From an uncultured Bacteroidales bacterium (GTDB lineage Bacteria > Bacteroidota > Bacteroidia > Bacteroidales > Paludibacteraceae), in NCBI GenBank assembly GCA_946187555.1, contig CAMHQP010000005.1, positions 1 through 59,033 of the forward strand: 59,033 nt of DNA. The letters are read 5' to 3'. Under the pieces are notes generated by a model. The model searched no databases. It was not told the origin of the DNA and saw only the letters and a list, made by a program, of their open reading frames with translations. Each line of letters opens with the position of its first letter. Position 1 is the first letter of the stretch. Shown piece by piece: positions 42,368 to 52,320 of the stretch. Made by a program: the position numbers and the translations under genes.

Positions 42368-42823
42368 ATGGCTTTTGTCACCAACCCCATAGGAATAGCA
42401 GGAGAAGCGGAAGCCACCAAGATGCTGGAGGCCAAAGGATTTAAGGTCTTGGAGCATAACTGGCGCATGGGACATCTGGAGGTGGATCTGATCGCGGAAA
42501 ACAAGAAAGAGATCGTGTTTGCAGAAGTGAAAGCGCGCACCACCATGTACGGCGACATACGTCCGGAGGAATATGTAGATGAAAACAAAAAAAGACGTAT
42601 GATAGCGGCTGGAAACGCCTATGTCAAACAACACAAATCGGATAAATCGCTGCGATTTGATATCATCGGACTGGTAGTTGATCCGCAAACCAACGAGATC
42701 ACCTACCGATGCCACATGGAGAATGCTTTTCGACCGCAAATGAAGTCGATGAATTCGGGCTTTTTTAACGGGCAATGCCGATGGGGACACCGCAATAAGA
42801 CAATAGGAACAAGACGTAAATAA
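42368..42823 (+). CDS. yraN: YraN family (UPF0102) nuclease-like protein
   Basis: 151 aa. NPIGIAGEAEATKMLEAKGFKVLEHNWRMGHLEVDLIAENKKEIVFAEVKAR matches the UPF0102 pattern with the endonuclease-like E-x-D..E-x-K core (EVDLI, FAEVKAR). The physiological role is unsettled. The C-terminal 30 residues (HMENAFRPQMKSMNSG...) are an extension beyond the usual end. It lies 1 nt after rodA and 3 nt before mnmG. Confidence 0.9.
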   Translation: MAFVTNPIGIAGEAEATKMLEAKGFKVLEHNWRMGHLEVDLIAENKKEIVFAEVKARTTMYGDIRPEEYVDENKKRRMIAAGNAYVKQHKSDKSLRFDIIGLVVDPQTNEITYRCHMENAFRPQMKSMNSGFFNGQCRWGHRNKTIGTRRK

Positions 42824-42826
42824 AAT

Positions 42827-44722
42827 ATGGATTTCAGATACGATGTCATAGTAGTGGGAGCCGGTCACGCAGGATGCGAGGCCGCGAGTGCCGCCGCACG
42901 GATGGGCAGTAAGACGCTGCTAATCACGATGGACATGAATAAGATTGCCCAGATGAGTTGCAATCCTGCCGTGGGCGGTATAGCCAAAGGTCAGATTGTA
43001 CGGGAGATCGATGCGCTGGGTGGTCAGATGGGTATCGTGACCGACAGAAGCGCTATCCAGTTCCGTATGCTCAATCAAAGCAAAGGGGCGGCGATGTGGA
43101 GTCCGCGCAGTCAGAGCGACCGCAAACGATTCATTGAGGAATGGATCAAGGTATTGAGCCACACAGACAATCTCCATATATGGCAGGATATAGTAGTGAG
43201 TCTTATTATCAATGATAATAAGGTATGCGGTGTTAAGACGATGTTAGGCATCGAGATGCAGGCGCAAGCGGTGGTGCTCACCAACGGCACTTTTCTGAAC
43301 GGACTGATGCATTGCGGCAAGACGCAGGTCAAAGGCGGACGTATCTCCGAACCGGCCTCCTATGGCCTCACCGAACAATTGGTGGAGCTGGGTTTCAAAG
43401 CCGATCGAATGAAAACCGGTACGCCGGCTCGTATCGATGCGCGATCCATTCACTTCGACGAGATGACCCGTCAGGATGGTGATAACGATTGGCACCAGTT
43501 CAGTTATCTGAATACGGTGCATAGAGCACTCAAACAGATGCCGTGCTGGATCACCTACACCAATCCGCAGACACACGAAGCACTACGCGCAGGATTAAAA
43601 GATTCTCCCCTTTTCAACGGACAAATCCAAAGTATAGGCCCTCGTTATTGCCCGAGCATAGAGACCAAGATTGTTACTTTTGCAGACAAAGAAGCACACC
43701 AGCTCTTCTTGGAACCCGAGGGCGTAGATAGTAATGAGTATTATGTAAACGGTTTCTCCAGCAGTCTGCCTTGGCAAGTGCAGTTAGCGGGTCTGAAGAC
43801 CATCAAAGGACTGGAAGACGTGGTGCTCTACCGACCGGGATACGCCATTGAGTATGACTTCTTTGATCCCACTCAATTGCACCATACCTTAGAAACAAAA
43901 CAGATTAAGAATCTGTTTTTTGCCGGACAGATCAATGGCACTACCGGTTATGAAGAGGCAGCCGGCCAAGGATTGGTAGCGGGTGTCAATGCACATATCA
44001 ACACCCATGGAGGTACACCTTTCACTATGGGCAGAGACGAGAGTTATATCGGTGTGCTGATTGATGATCTGGTGAATAAAGGCGTGGACGAACCCTACCG
44101 CATGTTCACCTCTCGAGCCGAGTACCGTATTCTGTTACGACAGGACAATGCGGATGAGCGACTCACCCGACGCAGCTATGAGATGGGGTTAGCCGATAGC
44201 GACCGATATAACCTGCTTTGTCAAAAACAAACAGCTTGCGCCGATTTCATCGACTATATGCAAAACACGATCGTGCACAAAGGAGAAGTGGACGGATGGT
44301 TGGAGCAGATCGGTAGCACAGCACTGCATGAGGGATGCAAGATCAGCGAGTTAATCCTGCGTCCTCAGGTAAACATCAAGGCTTTAGCAGAAGTACTTCC
44401 GGTACTGAAAGAAAAAATAGCGCATATATCCGATGCATCCAATGGAATCGAGCCAAACGGCGAAGAAGTCGTGGAGAGTTGCGAGATTCAAATCAAGTAC
44501 GCCGGGTATATCAAACGCGAAAAGATGGAGGCTGCCAAACTGCAGCGTCTAGACCAGATACGTATACCGGATGGTTTTCGTTATGAACAAGTACAAAGCC
44601 TGAGCACTGAAGCCAGACAGAAACTAAGCCGCATTCGACCCAAGTCTATCGGAGAAGCCCAACGCATACCGGGCGTCAGTCCGAACGACATCAGTGTATT
44701 ACTGGTTTTGATGGGAAGATAA
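42827..44722 (+). CDS. mnmG: tRNA uridine-5-carboxymethylaminomethyl enzyme MnmG (GidA)
   Basis: FAD enzyme that, with MnmE, modifies U34 of certain tRNAs. 631 aa. FAD site DVIVVGAGHAGCEAASAAARMG, then MSCNPAVGGIAKGQIVREIDALGG, the Cys motif region around GDGPRYCPS-type (SIGPRYCPSIETK), GTTGYEEAAGQGL, TSRAEYRILLRQDNAD, and the C-terminal helical domain (PEGFRYE..LS.EAREKL-like). Last gene of the shape operon. gidA/mnmG often lies near oriC; the parS site follows directly. Confidence 0.96.
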   Translation: MDFRYDVIVVGAGHAGCEAASAAARMGSKTLLITMDMNKIAQMSCNPAVGGIAKGQIVREIDALGGQMGIVTDRSAIQFRMLNQSKGAAMWSPRSQSDRKRFIEEWIKVLSHTDNLHIWQDIVVSLIINDNKVCGVKTMLGIEMQAQAVVLTNGTFLNGLMHCGKTQVKGGRISEPASYGLTEQLVELGFKADRMKTGTPARIDARSIHFDEMTRQDGDNDWHQFSYLNTVHRALKQMPCWITYTNPQTHEALRAGLKDSPLFNGQIQSIGPRYCPSIETKIVTFADKEAHQLFLEPEGVDSNEYYVNGFSSSLPWQVQLAGLKTIKGLEDVVLYRPGYAIEYDFFDPTQLHHTLETKQIKNLFFAGQINGTTGYEEAAGQGLVAGVNAHINTHGGTPFTMGRDESYIGVLIDDLVNKGVDEPYRMFTSRAEYRILLRQDNADERLTRRSYEMGLADSDRYNLLCQKQTACADFIDYMQNTIVHKGEVDGWLEQIGSTALHEGCKISELILRPQVNIKALAEVLPVLKEKIAHISDASNGIEPNGEEVVESCEIQIKYAGYIKREKMEAAKLQRLDQIRIPDGFRYEQVQSLSTEARQKLSRIRPKSIGEAQRIPGVSPNDISVLLVLMGR

Positions 44723-44729
44723 GCCATTT

Positions 44730-44748
44730 TAGTTTGCAACGCAAACTA
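44730..44748 (+). terminator. hairpin after mnmG
   Basis: TAGTTTGC-AAC-GCAAACTA, an 8-bp perfect stem, followed by AT-rich sequence without a strong T-tract. A weak terminator or processing signal. Confidence 0.45.
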
Positions 44749-44756
44749 ATTAAAAA

Positions 44757-44772
44757 TGTTTCACGTGGAACA
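44757..44772. promoter_or_regulatory. parS-like centromere site
   Basis: TGTTTCACGTGGAACA differs in one of 16 bases from the bacterial parS consensus TGTTTCACGTGAAACA, the ParB-binding site. It lies between mnmG and apt. Sites of this kind cluster near the origin. Confidence 0.8.
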
Positions 44773-44792
44773 CATTTAAAACATATACTATT

Positions 44793-45332
44793 ATGACAGT
44801 AGAAGACGTAAGAAAAGCGATTCGTAATGTGCCTGATTTTCCAATCAAGGGCATTCAGTTCAAGGACATCACCACAGCCTTAGCAAGACATGATTGCTTA
44901 TGCTGGATGAAGGATGAAATCGTCAAGCGCTACAAAGATTTGGGTATCACGCAAGTAGTAGGTATCGAATCGCGCGGATTCATTTTGGCTCCGGCAGTTG
45001 CCATGGAGATCGGTGCGGGATTTGTACCTATCCGTAAGCACAACAAGTTACCGGCAGAGACAGTGTCCGTAACCTATGCCAAAGAGTATGGTGATGATAC
45101 CATCCAGATGCACAAAGACGCATTGAACGAGAACGATGTGGTGCTTATTCATGATGATATCCTCGCTACAGGTGGCTCGATGGAAGCAGCTATCAATCTG
45201 GTGAAGAAATTAGGCGTAAAGAAGATTTACGTAAACTGTATCATTGAACTCGAAGGACTAAACGGTCGCAAGTATCTGGAAGGCAAGGCAGATGATATCA
45301 ATTGCCTGTTCGGTATAGAGGTAGATGAGTAA
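44793..45332 (+). CDS. apt: adenine phosphoribosyltransferase
   Basis: Salvages adenine to AMP using PRPP. 179 aa; VGIESRGFILAPAVAMEIGAGFVPIRK and the PRPP motif VVLIHDDILATGGSMEAA are diagnostic. Next to the parS site; its 3' end overlaps uvrC by 8 nt. Confidence 0.95.
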   Translation: MTVEDVRKAIRNVPDFPIKGIQFKDITTALARHDCLCWMKDEIVKRYKDLGITQVVGIESRGFILAPAVAMEIGAGFVPIRKHNKLPAETVSVTYAKEYGDDTIQMHKDALNENDVVLIHDDILATGGSMEAAINLVKKLGVKKIYVNCIIELEGLNGRKYLEGKADDINCLFGIEVDE

Positions 45333-47142
45333 TAAAGATAATCATATTGCCCTGCTGTTAAAGCGCATCCCGGAGAGTCCGGGCGTATACCAGTACTTCA
45401 ACAAGGACGGGCAGATTATCTACGTCGGTAAAGCCAAGAACCTTCACCGACGCGTCAATAGTTACTTCAACAAAGATCATCCCTCCTCGAAGACACGACA
45501 ACTGGTGGCACACATCGCAGATATACGCTATGTGGTGGTAGAGAGCGAACAGGATGCATTTCTCTTAGAGAACAACCTGATCAAGCAATATCAACCGCAC
45601 TATAACATCCTGCTCAAGGACGGAAAGAGTTATCCGTCCATTTGCATCACCAAAGAACCCTACCCTCGGATCTTCAAGACCCGGACGATCAATAAGAAAA
45701 CAGGTGAGTACTACGGCCCCTATAGCTTCAGTTATACAGTGGAGACCGTACTCGATCTGATTCATAAACTCTATCCGATTCGAACCTGCAACCTTCCAAT
45801 AACGGCCGATTCCATCGAGAAAAAGAAAATAAAGGTATGCCTCAAGTACCACCTGAAGAATTGCTGCGGTATATGCGAGGGGAAAGGACAAGAAGAGTAC
45901 CATCAGTGGATTGACCAAGCACGCAAACTGATTAAAGGTGATGCGCATGAGATAGGTAAGCAGTTAGAGGATGAGATGATGCGCAAAGCAGCGGAAATGA
46001 AATACGAAGAAGCCGCGGATCTGAAGCATAAGATAGAACTGCTGGAGCAATTCAAGAGTAAGACAATTATCACGAATTCATCGGCAAAAGATGTAGATGT
46101 TTTCGGATACGATGAGCAGGACGATCGGGTATATATAGCCATGCTGCATGTGCATAACGGCTGCATCGTTCAAGGCCAGACCATTGAGTACAGACGGAAG
46201 ATGGAGGAGGAAAAAGAAGAACTGCTGGCGATGGGAATGATGGAGCTTAGACGACAACTTGAGAGTAACACACAAGACGTGATTGTTCCGTTCATTCCGG
46301 ATGTTTTTGATGATACACTGCATGTACATATCGCCGTGAGCGGGGATAGAAAAAAATTGCTGGATCTGGCGATGCAGAATGTACGACAGTATAAACTCGA
46401 CCGACTCAAACAGGAAGATAAACTCAATCCGGAGCAACGGGGTGTGCGTATCTTGACGGAAATGCAGAAGATGATGGGACTCCCTACGTTGCCGAAATGG
46501 ATTGATTGCTTTGATAACTCGAACATACAGGGCACGAATGCAGTAGCAGGATGTGTGGTATATCGGATGGCTAAACCGAGTAAGAGTGATTATAAACGGT
46601 TCGAGATCAAGACGGTGGACGGCGCGGACGACTACGCGAGCATGCGCGAGGTAGTAAGAAGAAGGTATCAACATTTGATCGATGAAAACGGGCAGATGCC
46701 GGACTTGATTATCGCGGACGGCGGAATCGGTCAGATGCACGCTATTCGTGAAGCTGTAGAAGATCAACTCGGATTACAGATTCCGATAGCCGGACTGAAG
46801 AAAAATGACAAACACCGCACACAAACCTTGCTCTACGGATTCCCCCCATCGGAGATCAGCATGCCGGTGACGAGTGAAGTGTTTCGGCTTTTGACGAGCA
46901 TCCAAGACGAAGTACACCGCTTTGCCATTACGTATCACAAGCAAAAAAGACGTAAATCGCTTATTATCAGTGAGTTAGATGATATAAAAGGCGTTGGAGA
47001 GGCTTCCAAACAAAAGATTTTAACGCATTTTGGCTCGGTCAAACGCGCTAGAACGGCCAGCGAGCAAGAGATGATTGATTTGCTCGGAAAACGCTTAGGA
47101 TCAACGGTTTACGCGTATTTTCAGTCCAAAATAACGCGCTGA
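45325..47142 (+). CDS. uvrC: excinuclease ABC subunit C
   Basis: Makes both incisions in nucleotide excision repair. 605 aa. N-terminal GIY-YIG nuclease (SPGVYQYFNKDGQIIYVGKAKNLHRRV, residues 14-92), CCGICEGKG, a UVR helix pair around residues 200-235 (for UvrB), the C-terminal RNase-H-like nuclease (IDCFDNSNIQGTNAVAGCVV, IADGGIGQMHA) and a terminal helix-hairpin-helix (LDDIKGVGEASKQKILTHFGSV). Read together with apt and tsaE. Confidence 0.97.
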   Translation: MSNKDNHIALLLKRIPESPGVYQYFNKDGQIIYVGKAKNLHRRVNSYFNKDHPSSKTRQLVAHIADIRYVVVESEQDAFLLENNLIKQYQPHYNILLKDGKSYPSICITKEPYPRIFKTRTINKKTGEYYGPYSFSYTVETVLDLIHKLYPIRTCNLPITADSIEKKKIKVCLKYHLKNCCGICEGKGQEEYHQWIDQARKLIKGDAHEIGKQLEDEMMRKAAEMKYEEAADLKHKIELLEQFKSKTIITNSSAKDVDVFGYDEQDDRVYIAMLHVHNGCIVQGQTIEYRRKMEEEKEELLAMGMMELRRQLESNTQDVIVPFIPDVFDDTLHVHIAVSGDRKKLLDLAMQNVRQYKLDRLKQEDKLNPEQRGVRILTEMQKMMGLPTLPKWIDCFDNSNIQGTNAVAGCVVYRMAKPSKSDYKRFEIKTVDGADDYASMREVVRRRYQHLIDENGQMPDLIIADGGIGQMHAIREAVEDQLGLQIPIAGLKKNDKHRTQTLLYGFPPSEISMPVTSEVFRLLTSIQDEVHRFAITYHKQKRRKSLIISELDDIKGVGEASKQKILTHFGSVKRARTASEQEMIDLLGKRLGSTVYAYFQSKITR

Positions 47143-47149
47143 GAATTGA

Positions 47150-47620
47150 ATGAAAATCAAGAACATGAGAACTTATACGCTAAAAAAAGGAGCAAATTCC
47201 GAACTTTTGTTGCTTAATGAACAAAACGAGGAAGTGAGTGCATTGGATATTTTGACCAACTGCGAACCTCATCGTGTTTTTGCGTTCGATGGTCAGATGG
47301 GTGCGGGTAAGACCACGTTCATCAAAAAACTCTGTGAGCAGATGGGAACGATGGACGTGGTGAACAGTCCGACTTTTGCCATCGTGAACGTGTACGATGT
47401 GGAACAACCGTATAAGGGTGAGGTCTATCATTTCGATTGCTACCGACTGAAGGACATCCGTGAGGCGATGGATTTCGGTGCAGAGGAATATCTGTATTCG
47501 GGCAACTACTGTTTCATAGAATGGCCGGAGATGATTGAACCCCTCCTGCCGGACGACACGGTCTATATCAAAATCGTTCCACAAGAGAACGGAGACAGGA
47601 AATTGGTGATTGAAGATTGA
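47150..47620 (+). CDS. tsaE: tRNA t6A synthesis ATPase TsaE
   Basis: ATPase of the threonylcarbamoyl-adenosine (t6A) system. 156 aa; P-loop FDGQMGAGKTTFIKKLCEQ, SPTFAIVNVYDV, and the Walker B-like CFIEWPEMIEPLLP. Two starts are possible (47150 or 47165). Its last codons (VIED) and stop lie in a heptad array that also starts the next gene. Confidence 0.94.
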   Translation: MKIKNMRTYTLKKGANSELLLLNEQNEEVSALDILTNCEPHRVFAFDGQMGAGKTTFIKKLCEQMGTMDVVNSPTFAIVNVYDVEQPYKGEVYHFDCYRLKDIREAMDFGAEEYLYSGNYCFIEWPEMIEPLLPDDTVYIKIVPQENGDRKLVIED

Positions 47621-47629
47621 AGATTTGAG
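47602..47629. repeat. heptad repeat at tsaE end
   Basis: Four 7-mers (ATTGGTG, ATTGAAG, ATTGAAG, ATTTGAG). They encode the tsaE end and the start of the next gene in another frame. Confidence 0.75.
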
Positions 47630-48446
47630 ATGCAAACTTGCCATATGGCTGATGATGCTCTTTCCTGTGTTGCTGATGGCGCAGGAAAACGTGGAGCATG
47701 ACAATATACTGAAGATAAAGGTCGGTACGGGTTATCAGTTGGACACTTACCTCAGTCCGTTGGGTTACACAGGCATGGTATACGGGCTGGGCAACGAGTG
47801 GTGGCAACCGTTCCGCAAAGACACGAAGTTAGGCAAAACCGGCAAATTAGATCATTGGGCACATGTAGGGCGCGTGGACATCGCTCTGTCGAACTACTAC
47901 AGCAAAGCGCGCACGAACAAATACATGGGTGTTCAACTCGCCGCCGGATGGGGTGCTTTCTACGAGTGGAGATGGATCGATGAGCGTTTGAAAGTGTTCG
48001 TGGGACCGTATCTGGATGCCGATTTCATGGTGCGGGAACAGGCGAATAATGTGAATAAGATCGTGTCGTTGGATGTAGCGATTGACGTGATGGCGATGGG
48101 AGGTATCAGTTGGTCTTTCTACGGCAAGAAGACCAGTTACCGACTCGGATACATGCTCCGCACCAACCTCATTGGTTTTGATTACCTGCCGGAATACTGG
48201 GAGTCTTATTATGAGATCACGCAGGGTGTTCCCGGTCAGCCTCGTTGCTCCGGACATTGGAACCACAACACGCTCAAGCACCAACTGGCCTTGGACATGC
48301 AGTTTCCCCACTCTACGTGGCGCATCGGGGCAGAGCACGAACTGATCAATTACGGCACAGACAACCTGCATTTTGTTCGTCACCAATTCGGTATCGTAGT
48401 AGGTTGTTTATGGAAATATAAGATACGCGCGAACGCAAGATTATGA
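47610..48446 (+). CDS. DUF3316-like outer-membrane beta-barrel protein
   Basis: 278 aa. A signal-like N-terminus (LAIWLMMLFPVLLMAQ) then beta-strand-rich sequence (KIKVGTGYQLDTYLSPLGYTG, GVQLAAGWGAFYEWRW, HQLALDMQFPHSTWRIGAEHELINYG) ending in a strand (FGIVVGCLWKYK), consistent with a small outer-membrane barrel of the DUF3316 type. Function unknown. The start is a TTG at 47610, overlapping tsaE by 11 nt; the next in-frame ATGs fall in the signal core (about residue 15), so the start is uncertain. It precedes an S41 protease lipoprotein by a 4-nt overlap. Confidence 0.75.
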   Translation: MKIEDLRCKLAIWLMMLFPVLLMAQENVEHDNILKIKVGTGYQLDTYLSPLGYTGMVYGLGNEWWQPFRKDTKLGKTGKLDHWAHVGRVDIALSNYYSKARTNKYMGVQLAAGWGAFYEWRWIDERLKVFVGPYLDADFMVREQANNVNKIVSLDVAIDVMAMGGISWSFYGKKTSYRLGYMLRTNLIGFDYLPEYWESYYEITQGVPGQPRCSGHWNHNTLKHQLALDMQFPHSTWRIGAEHELINYGTDNLHFVRHQFGIVVGCLWKYKIRANARL

Positions 48447-49450
48447 AGTCGAGATATACGATCATATGGCTATTAATAGCTATTCTCTTGAGCGCTTGTC
48501 ACGCCAAAGAGGAGATGACTTACTCCGCCGATCCGGTGGATAATATCGAAGCATTGTGGCAGATTATAGACACCAAATACTGCTATATCGATACCAAGGG
48601 TATCGACTGGCAGGCTATCCATGAGGAATATATCGCCAAAGCGGCTGCGCTGAACATAAACGATAAGATGGCGCTTTTTGACCTGTGCGCAAGCATGTTG
48701 GATTCGCTTCGGGACGGACATGTTAATCTCTATTCGGACTTCGACCGCAGTTATAACACCGCTTGGTATGACTCGTATCCTGCTAATTACAACGCCGAAC
48801 TACAGAAACTCTATTTGAAAGATTATCGCATCGCCGGCGGACTCTATTACTGCACGATAGACGACGGTAAGATCGGGTATGTCTATTACCCAAGTTTCTC
48901 GAATTCCGTAGGAGTAAGTAACCTCTATTGGATCTTCACGACATTCAAAGACTGCAAGGGCTTGATCATCGACGTGCGCAATAACGGTGGTGGGGACATC
49001 ACCAATGCCTATAAATTAGCTGCACCTTTCTTCACCGAGAATCAGACTATCGGTTTCTGGCAACATAAGACCGGTACCGGACATAATGATTTCTCGGCAT
49101 TGGAACCGATGACTTTGGATCAGTCGTTGGTAGAACAATGTAAATGGCTCCGCCCTGTGGTTGTGCTATGTAACCGCCATACCTACTCCGCGGCGAACTT
49201 ATTCGTGAGCATGATGCGTTATGCCGAACATTCTACCATCGTTGGTGGCATCAGCGGAGGAGGTGGAGGCATGCCGATGAGTTATGAACTACCCATTGGT
49301 TGGATGGTTCGCTTCTCAAGCGTGCGCATGTACGATCGCGATAAAAAGGATATAGAACCGGGTATAGCACCGGATATAACGGTCACAATGACCAGTACCG
49401 ACAAGGATGACATCATCGAGAAAGCCATTCAGTGGATTAACAAGCAATAA
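48443..49450 (+). CDS. S41-family peptidase lipoprotein
   Basis: 335 aa. Lipoprotein signal MKSRYTIIWLLIAILLSAC. An N-terminal helical cap (about residues 30-110) precedes the tail-specific protease fold: GLIIDVRNNGGGDITNAYKLA and VVVLCNRHTYSAANLFVSMMRYAEHSTIVGGISGGGGG with the likely nucleophile serine in TYSAAN. No PDZ domain is seen. Probably a periplasmic or outer-leaflet protease of unknown target. Confidence 0.9.
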   Translation: MKSRYTIIWLLIAILLSACHAKEEMTYSADPVDNIEALWQIIDTKYCYIDTKGIDWQAIHEEYIAKAAALNINDKMALFDLCASMLDSLRDGHVNLYSDFDRSYNTAWYDSYPANYNAELQKLYLKDYRIAGGLYYCTIDDGKIGYVYYPSFSNSVGVSNLYWIFTTFKDCKGLIIDVRNNGGGDITNAYKLAAPFFTENQTIGFWQHKTGTGHNDFSALEPMTLDQSLVEQCKWLRPVVVLCNRHTYSAANLFVSMMRYAEHSTIVGGISGGGGGMPMSYELPIGWMVRFSSVRMYDRDKKDIEPGIAPDITVTMTSTDKDDIIEKAIQWINKQ

Positions 49451-49456
49451 AAGCCT

Positions 49457-50107
49457 ATGATAGAAGTAAAAAATATATGGAAATCTTTCGGCGCATTGGA
49501 AGTGCTGAAAGGGGTAAACTTACAAGTGGAGAAAGGGGAGATCGTAGCTATTATCGGTAAGTCCGGTGCCGGTAAGACTACCCTACTCCAGATCATCGGT
49601 ACACTCGATCGTCCCACCCAAGGACAAGTGATCATTGACGGCACCGATGTGTTCGCGATGAAGGACAAAGAACTGGCGGCATTCCGCAATCAACATATCG
49701 GTTTTATCTTCCAATTCCACCAACTGTTACCGGAGTTCACGGCGTTGGAGAACGTCTGCATCCCGGCGATGATTGCGCGCGAGAAAGAGAACGAGTATAA
49801 AGCGCGTGCAACGCAATTATTGACGGACTTGGGGTTGGGTGACCGGTTACATCATAAGCCGAATGCGTTGTCCGGAGGAGAGAAACAACGTGTAGCCGCA
49901 GCCCGCGCGTTGATGATGCATCCGGATATCATCCTGGCGGACGAACCCACAGGAAGCCTCGATACACAGAACAAGAAAGAACTCAGTGAACTGCTGCTGA
50001 AATTGCGCAAAGAGTACGGCCAAACGATCTTACTCGTCACGCACGATAAGGAATTGGCAGGTATCGCAGACCGAATCATAGAAATCAAAGACGGAATCAT
50101 CGAATGA
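49457..50107 (+). CDS. lolD: lipoprotein-releasing ABC transporter ATPase LolD
   Basis: ATPase of the LolCDE complex that extracts outer-membrane lipoproteins, or a related MacB-type export ATPase. 216 aa. Walker [10 protein letters not shown] (residues 36-44), Q-loop [15 protein letters not shown], signature [15 protein letters not shown], Walker [13 protein letters not shown]-loop VTHD. The permease genes are not here. It ends ATGA into gldB. Confidence 0.93.
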   Translation: MIEVKNIWKSFGALEVLKGVNLQVEKGEIVAIIGKSGAGKTTLLQIIGTLDRPTQGQVIIDGTDVFAMKDKELAAFRNQHIGFIFQFHQLLPEFTALENVCIPAMIAREKENEYKARATQLLTDLGLGDRLHHKPNALSGGEKQRVAAARALMMHPDIILADEPTGSLDTQNKKELSELLLKLRKEYGQTILLVTHDKELAGIADRIIEIKDGIIE

Positions 50108-51108
50108 AAAAATACCTTATTATACTAGTCGCTTTGTTGGCACTCACAGGATGCCATAAAGGAAGGACGTATTGGGCAAAAGACATCGCATCGCAGGAGA
50201 TCGAGTTGGTGCGTTTTGACAAGGCATTGATGAACGTACACGATGCTACAGTGGCACAGGACATCCGTGTTCTTTACGACGAGTATCCGGTGTTTATGCC
50301 GCTGTGGGTGGAGGATATACTGGGCATCCCGTGTGCCGATACAGCCTATCTGGAGAAGGCACTCCCGGAGTTCCTGAATGACACATTGTATGGTTTTCAG
50401 CAGACTAATGCCAAGGAGCAGGAAGTCTTTGCGGATGTAAGCGATCTGGAGAAGTCTTTGGCAAAGGCTTTTGCGCGCATCAGTTATCTGTATCCGGAGA
50501 CTGAAGTGCCGAGTTTTTACCTGTTCGTTTCGGGTTTCCAAACGCCTATCTATTTCGGGGACGAACTGATCGGCATCGGGGCGGATATGTACCTGGGTAG
50601 CCATTACGAGTACTACAACCGCGTGGTGTATGACTACCAGAAACAGACCATGCGAAAGGAGTGTATTCCGGTAGATGTGGTGAGTGCTTACTTGTTCCGC
50701 ACCCTACCCTACACGAGCACCAAAAGTCGGTTGTTAGATCAGATGCTCTACCGCGGTAAGATCATGTATCTTGTGGCGCAGATCTTCGATGATACAGAGC
50801 CTTGGGAAGTGATGGGTTGGACCAAAGAGCAGTGGAACTGGTGCATCAAACACGAACGGGCTATCTGGCACCTGGTGATGGACAAACGCGATCTGTTCAA
50901 GACCGAGAGCCTGGTGTTGACCGGCTATCTGAACGACGGTCCCTTCACCTCGGAGATCTCACAGGATGCCCCCGGACGTTTGGGTATCTGGCTCGGTTGG
51001 CGGATTGCGCAGAGTTATATGGAGCATAACGAAGCTGTCTCGCTGCAGGAACTGATGGCCGAATCCGATGCACAGAAAATTTTAGAAGAGAGTTATTATA
51101 AGCCATGA
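50104..51108 (+). CDS. gldB: gliding-motility-type lipoprotein GldB
   Basis: 334 aa. Lipoprotein signal [17 protein letters not shown]. The mature sequence matches the GldB family ([18 protein letters not shown]..., [53 protein letters not shown]). GldB is essential for gliding in Flavobacterium. The gene and its neighbour sufS are linked by a 4-nt overlap, as are lolD and gldB. Confidence 0.9.
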   Translation: MKKYLIILVALLALTGCHKGRTYWAKDIASQEIELVRFDKALMNVHDATVAQDIRVLYDEYPVFMPLWVEDILGIPCADTAYLEKALPEFLNDTLYGFQQTNAKEQEVFADVSDLEKSLAKAFARISYLYPETEVPSFYLFVSGFQTPIYFGDELIGIGADMYLGSHYEYYNRVVYDYQKQTMRKECIPVDVVSAYLFRTLPYTSTKSRLLDQMLYRGKIMYLVAQIFDDTEPWEVMGWTKEQWNWCIKHERAIWHLVMDKRDLFKTESLVLTGYLNDGPFTSEISQDAPGRLGIWLGWRIAQSYMEHNEAVSLQELMAESDAQKILEESYYKP

Positions 51109-52319
51109 ATAGAAACGATTTTCCTATATTGAACCAGCAGGTACACGGACGGGAGTTGGTGTACCTCGATAATGCTGCCACGAGTCAGAAGCCTCAGCAA
51201 GTACTGGATGCTATCGTGGAGGCGTATACCACGTGGAACAGTAATATCCACCGCGGCGTACACCACCTCAGTCAGGTGGCTACTCTGCATCACGAAGAGG
51301 CACGCAAGGCAGTTGCCGCGTTCATCGGCGCGAGGAGCAGCGATGAGATCATCTTCACCAAAGGCACTACGGACAGCCTCAATGCACTGGCGTTCTCTTT
51401 CGGCGAGGCATTTATTCATGAAGGCGACGAGATCATCGTCAGCGGACTGGAACACCACTCCAATATCGTGCCTTGGCAGATGCTCTGCGAGCGCAAGAAA
51501 GCGGTGTTGAAACCTATCCCGTTGAAGGATGATTTATCGCTCAATATAGAAGCTTTCAAGAGCCTTCTGAATGAACGCACGAAGTTAGTCAGCGTAGCCC
51601 ACGTGAGCAATGTGTTAGGTACGATTCAACCTATCGAAGAGATCATCCGTTTGGCGCACGAAAAGGGTATTCCTGTTTGTATCGACGGCGCACAGAGTGT
51701 ACCGCATATGCGGGTCGATGTACAGGCCTTGGACTGCGATTTCTTGGCTTTTTCCGGACATAAGCTATACGGCCCTACAGGTATCGGAGTTCTCTACGGC
51801 AAGCGGGAATGGCTCGATAAACTGCCACCACACGAGGGTGGAGGAGAGATGATCAACCACGTTCGCTGGAGCGGTACCACCTACAATGAGTTGCCGTATA
51901 AGTTCGAAGCCGGTACTCCTAATTTCGTGGGTTCCTATGCCCTGCAAAAAGCGATGGAGTACATGCAATCGATTGGTTGGGAGGCTATTGAGGTGCATGA
52001 AAAGGAACTGACTACTTACTGTGAGCAGCAATTAAGTGCCATAGAAGGCATTCGCATCTATGCTGCTAACCAACCCAAAGCAGGTGTCATCAGTTTCAAT
52101 CTGTACAACGGCGAGGACTTGATTCATCCCTTTGATACCGGTACCCTACTCGACCAGCAAGGGGTAGCCGTTCGAACGGGTCATCATTGTGCTGAACCGC
52201 TGATTGATGCGATAGGTGTTCCGGGAACGGTGCGGGTGTCGTTCGGTTTGTACAACGACAAGAACGATGTCGATGCCTTCATTGCGGCACTCCAACGCGC
52301 ACAAAACATACTGATGTAA
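51105..52319 (+). CDS. sufS: cysteine desulfurase SufS
   Basis: PLP enzyme that takes sulfur from cysteine for Fe-S cluster assembly. 404 aa. YLDNAATSQKP, NIHRGVHHLSQ, IDGAQSVPHM (PLP Asp), FLAFSGHKLYGPTGIGVLYG (Schiff-base Lys), VRTGHHCAEPL (persulfide Cys). Other suf genes are not adjacent. Confidence 0.95.
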   Translation: MNRNDFPILNQQVHGRELVYLDNAATSQKPQQVLDAIVEAYTTWNSNIHRGVHHLSQVATLHHEEARKAVAAFIGARSSDEIIFTKGTTDSLNALAFSFGEAFIHEGDEIIVSGLEHHSNIVPWQMLCERKKAVLKPIPLKDDLSLNIEAFKSLLNERTKLVSVAHVSNVLGTIQPIEEIIRLAHEKGIPVCIDGAQSVPHMRVDVQALDCDFLAFSGHKLYGPTGIGVLYGKREWLDKLPPHEGGGEMINHVRWSGTTYNELPYKFEAGTPNFVGSYALQKAMEYMQSIGWEAIEVHEKELTTYCEQQLSAIEGIRIYAANQPKAGVISFNLYNGEDLIHPFDTGTLLDQQGVAVRTGHHCAEPLIDAIGVPGTVRVSFGLYNDKNDVDAFIAALQRAQNILM

Positions 52320-52320
52320 T

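Noticed and set aside
51225..51240. Second parS-like sequence inside sufS
   Set aside because: Three mismatches to the 44757 site, and the bases encode conserved residues (TTWNSNIHRG); probably chance.
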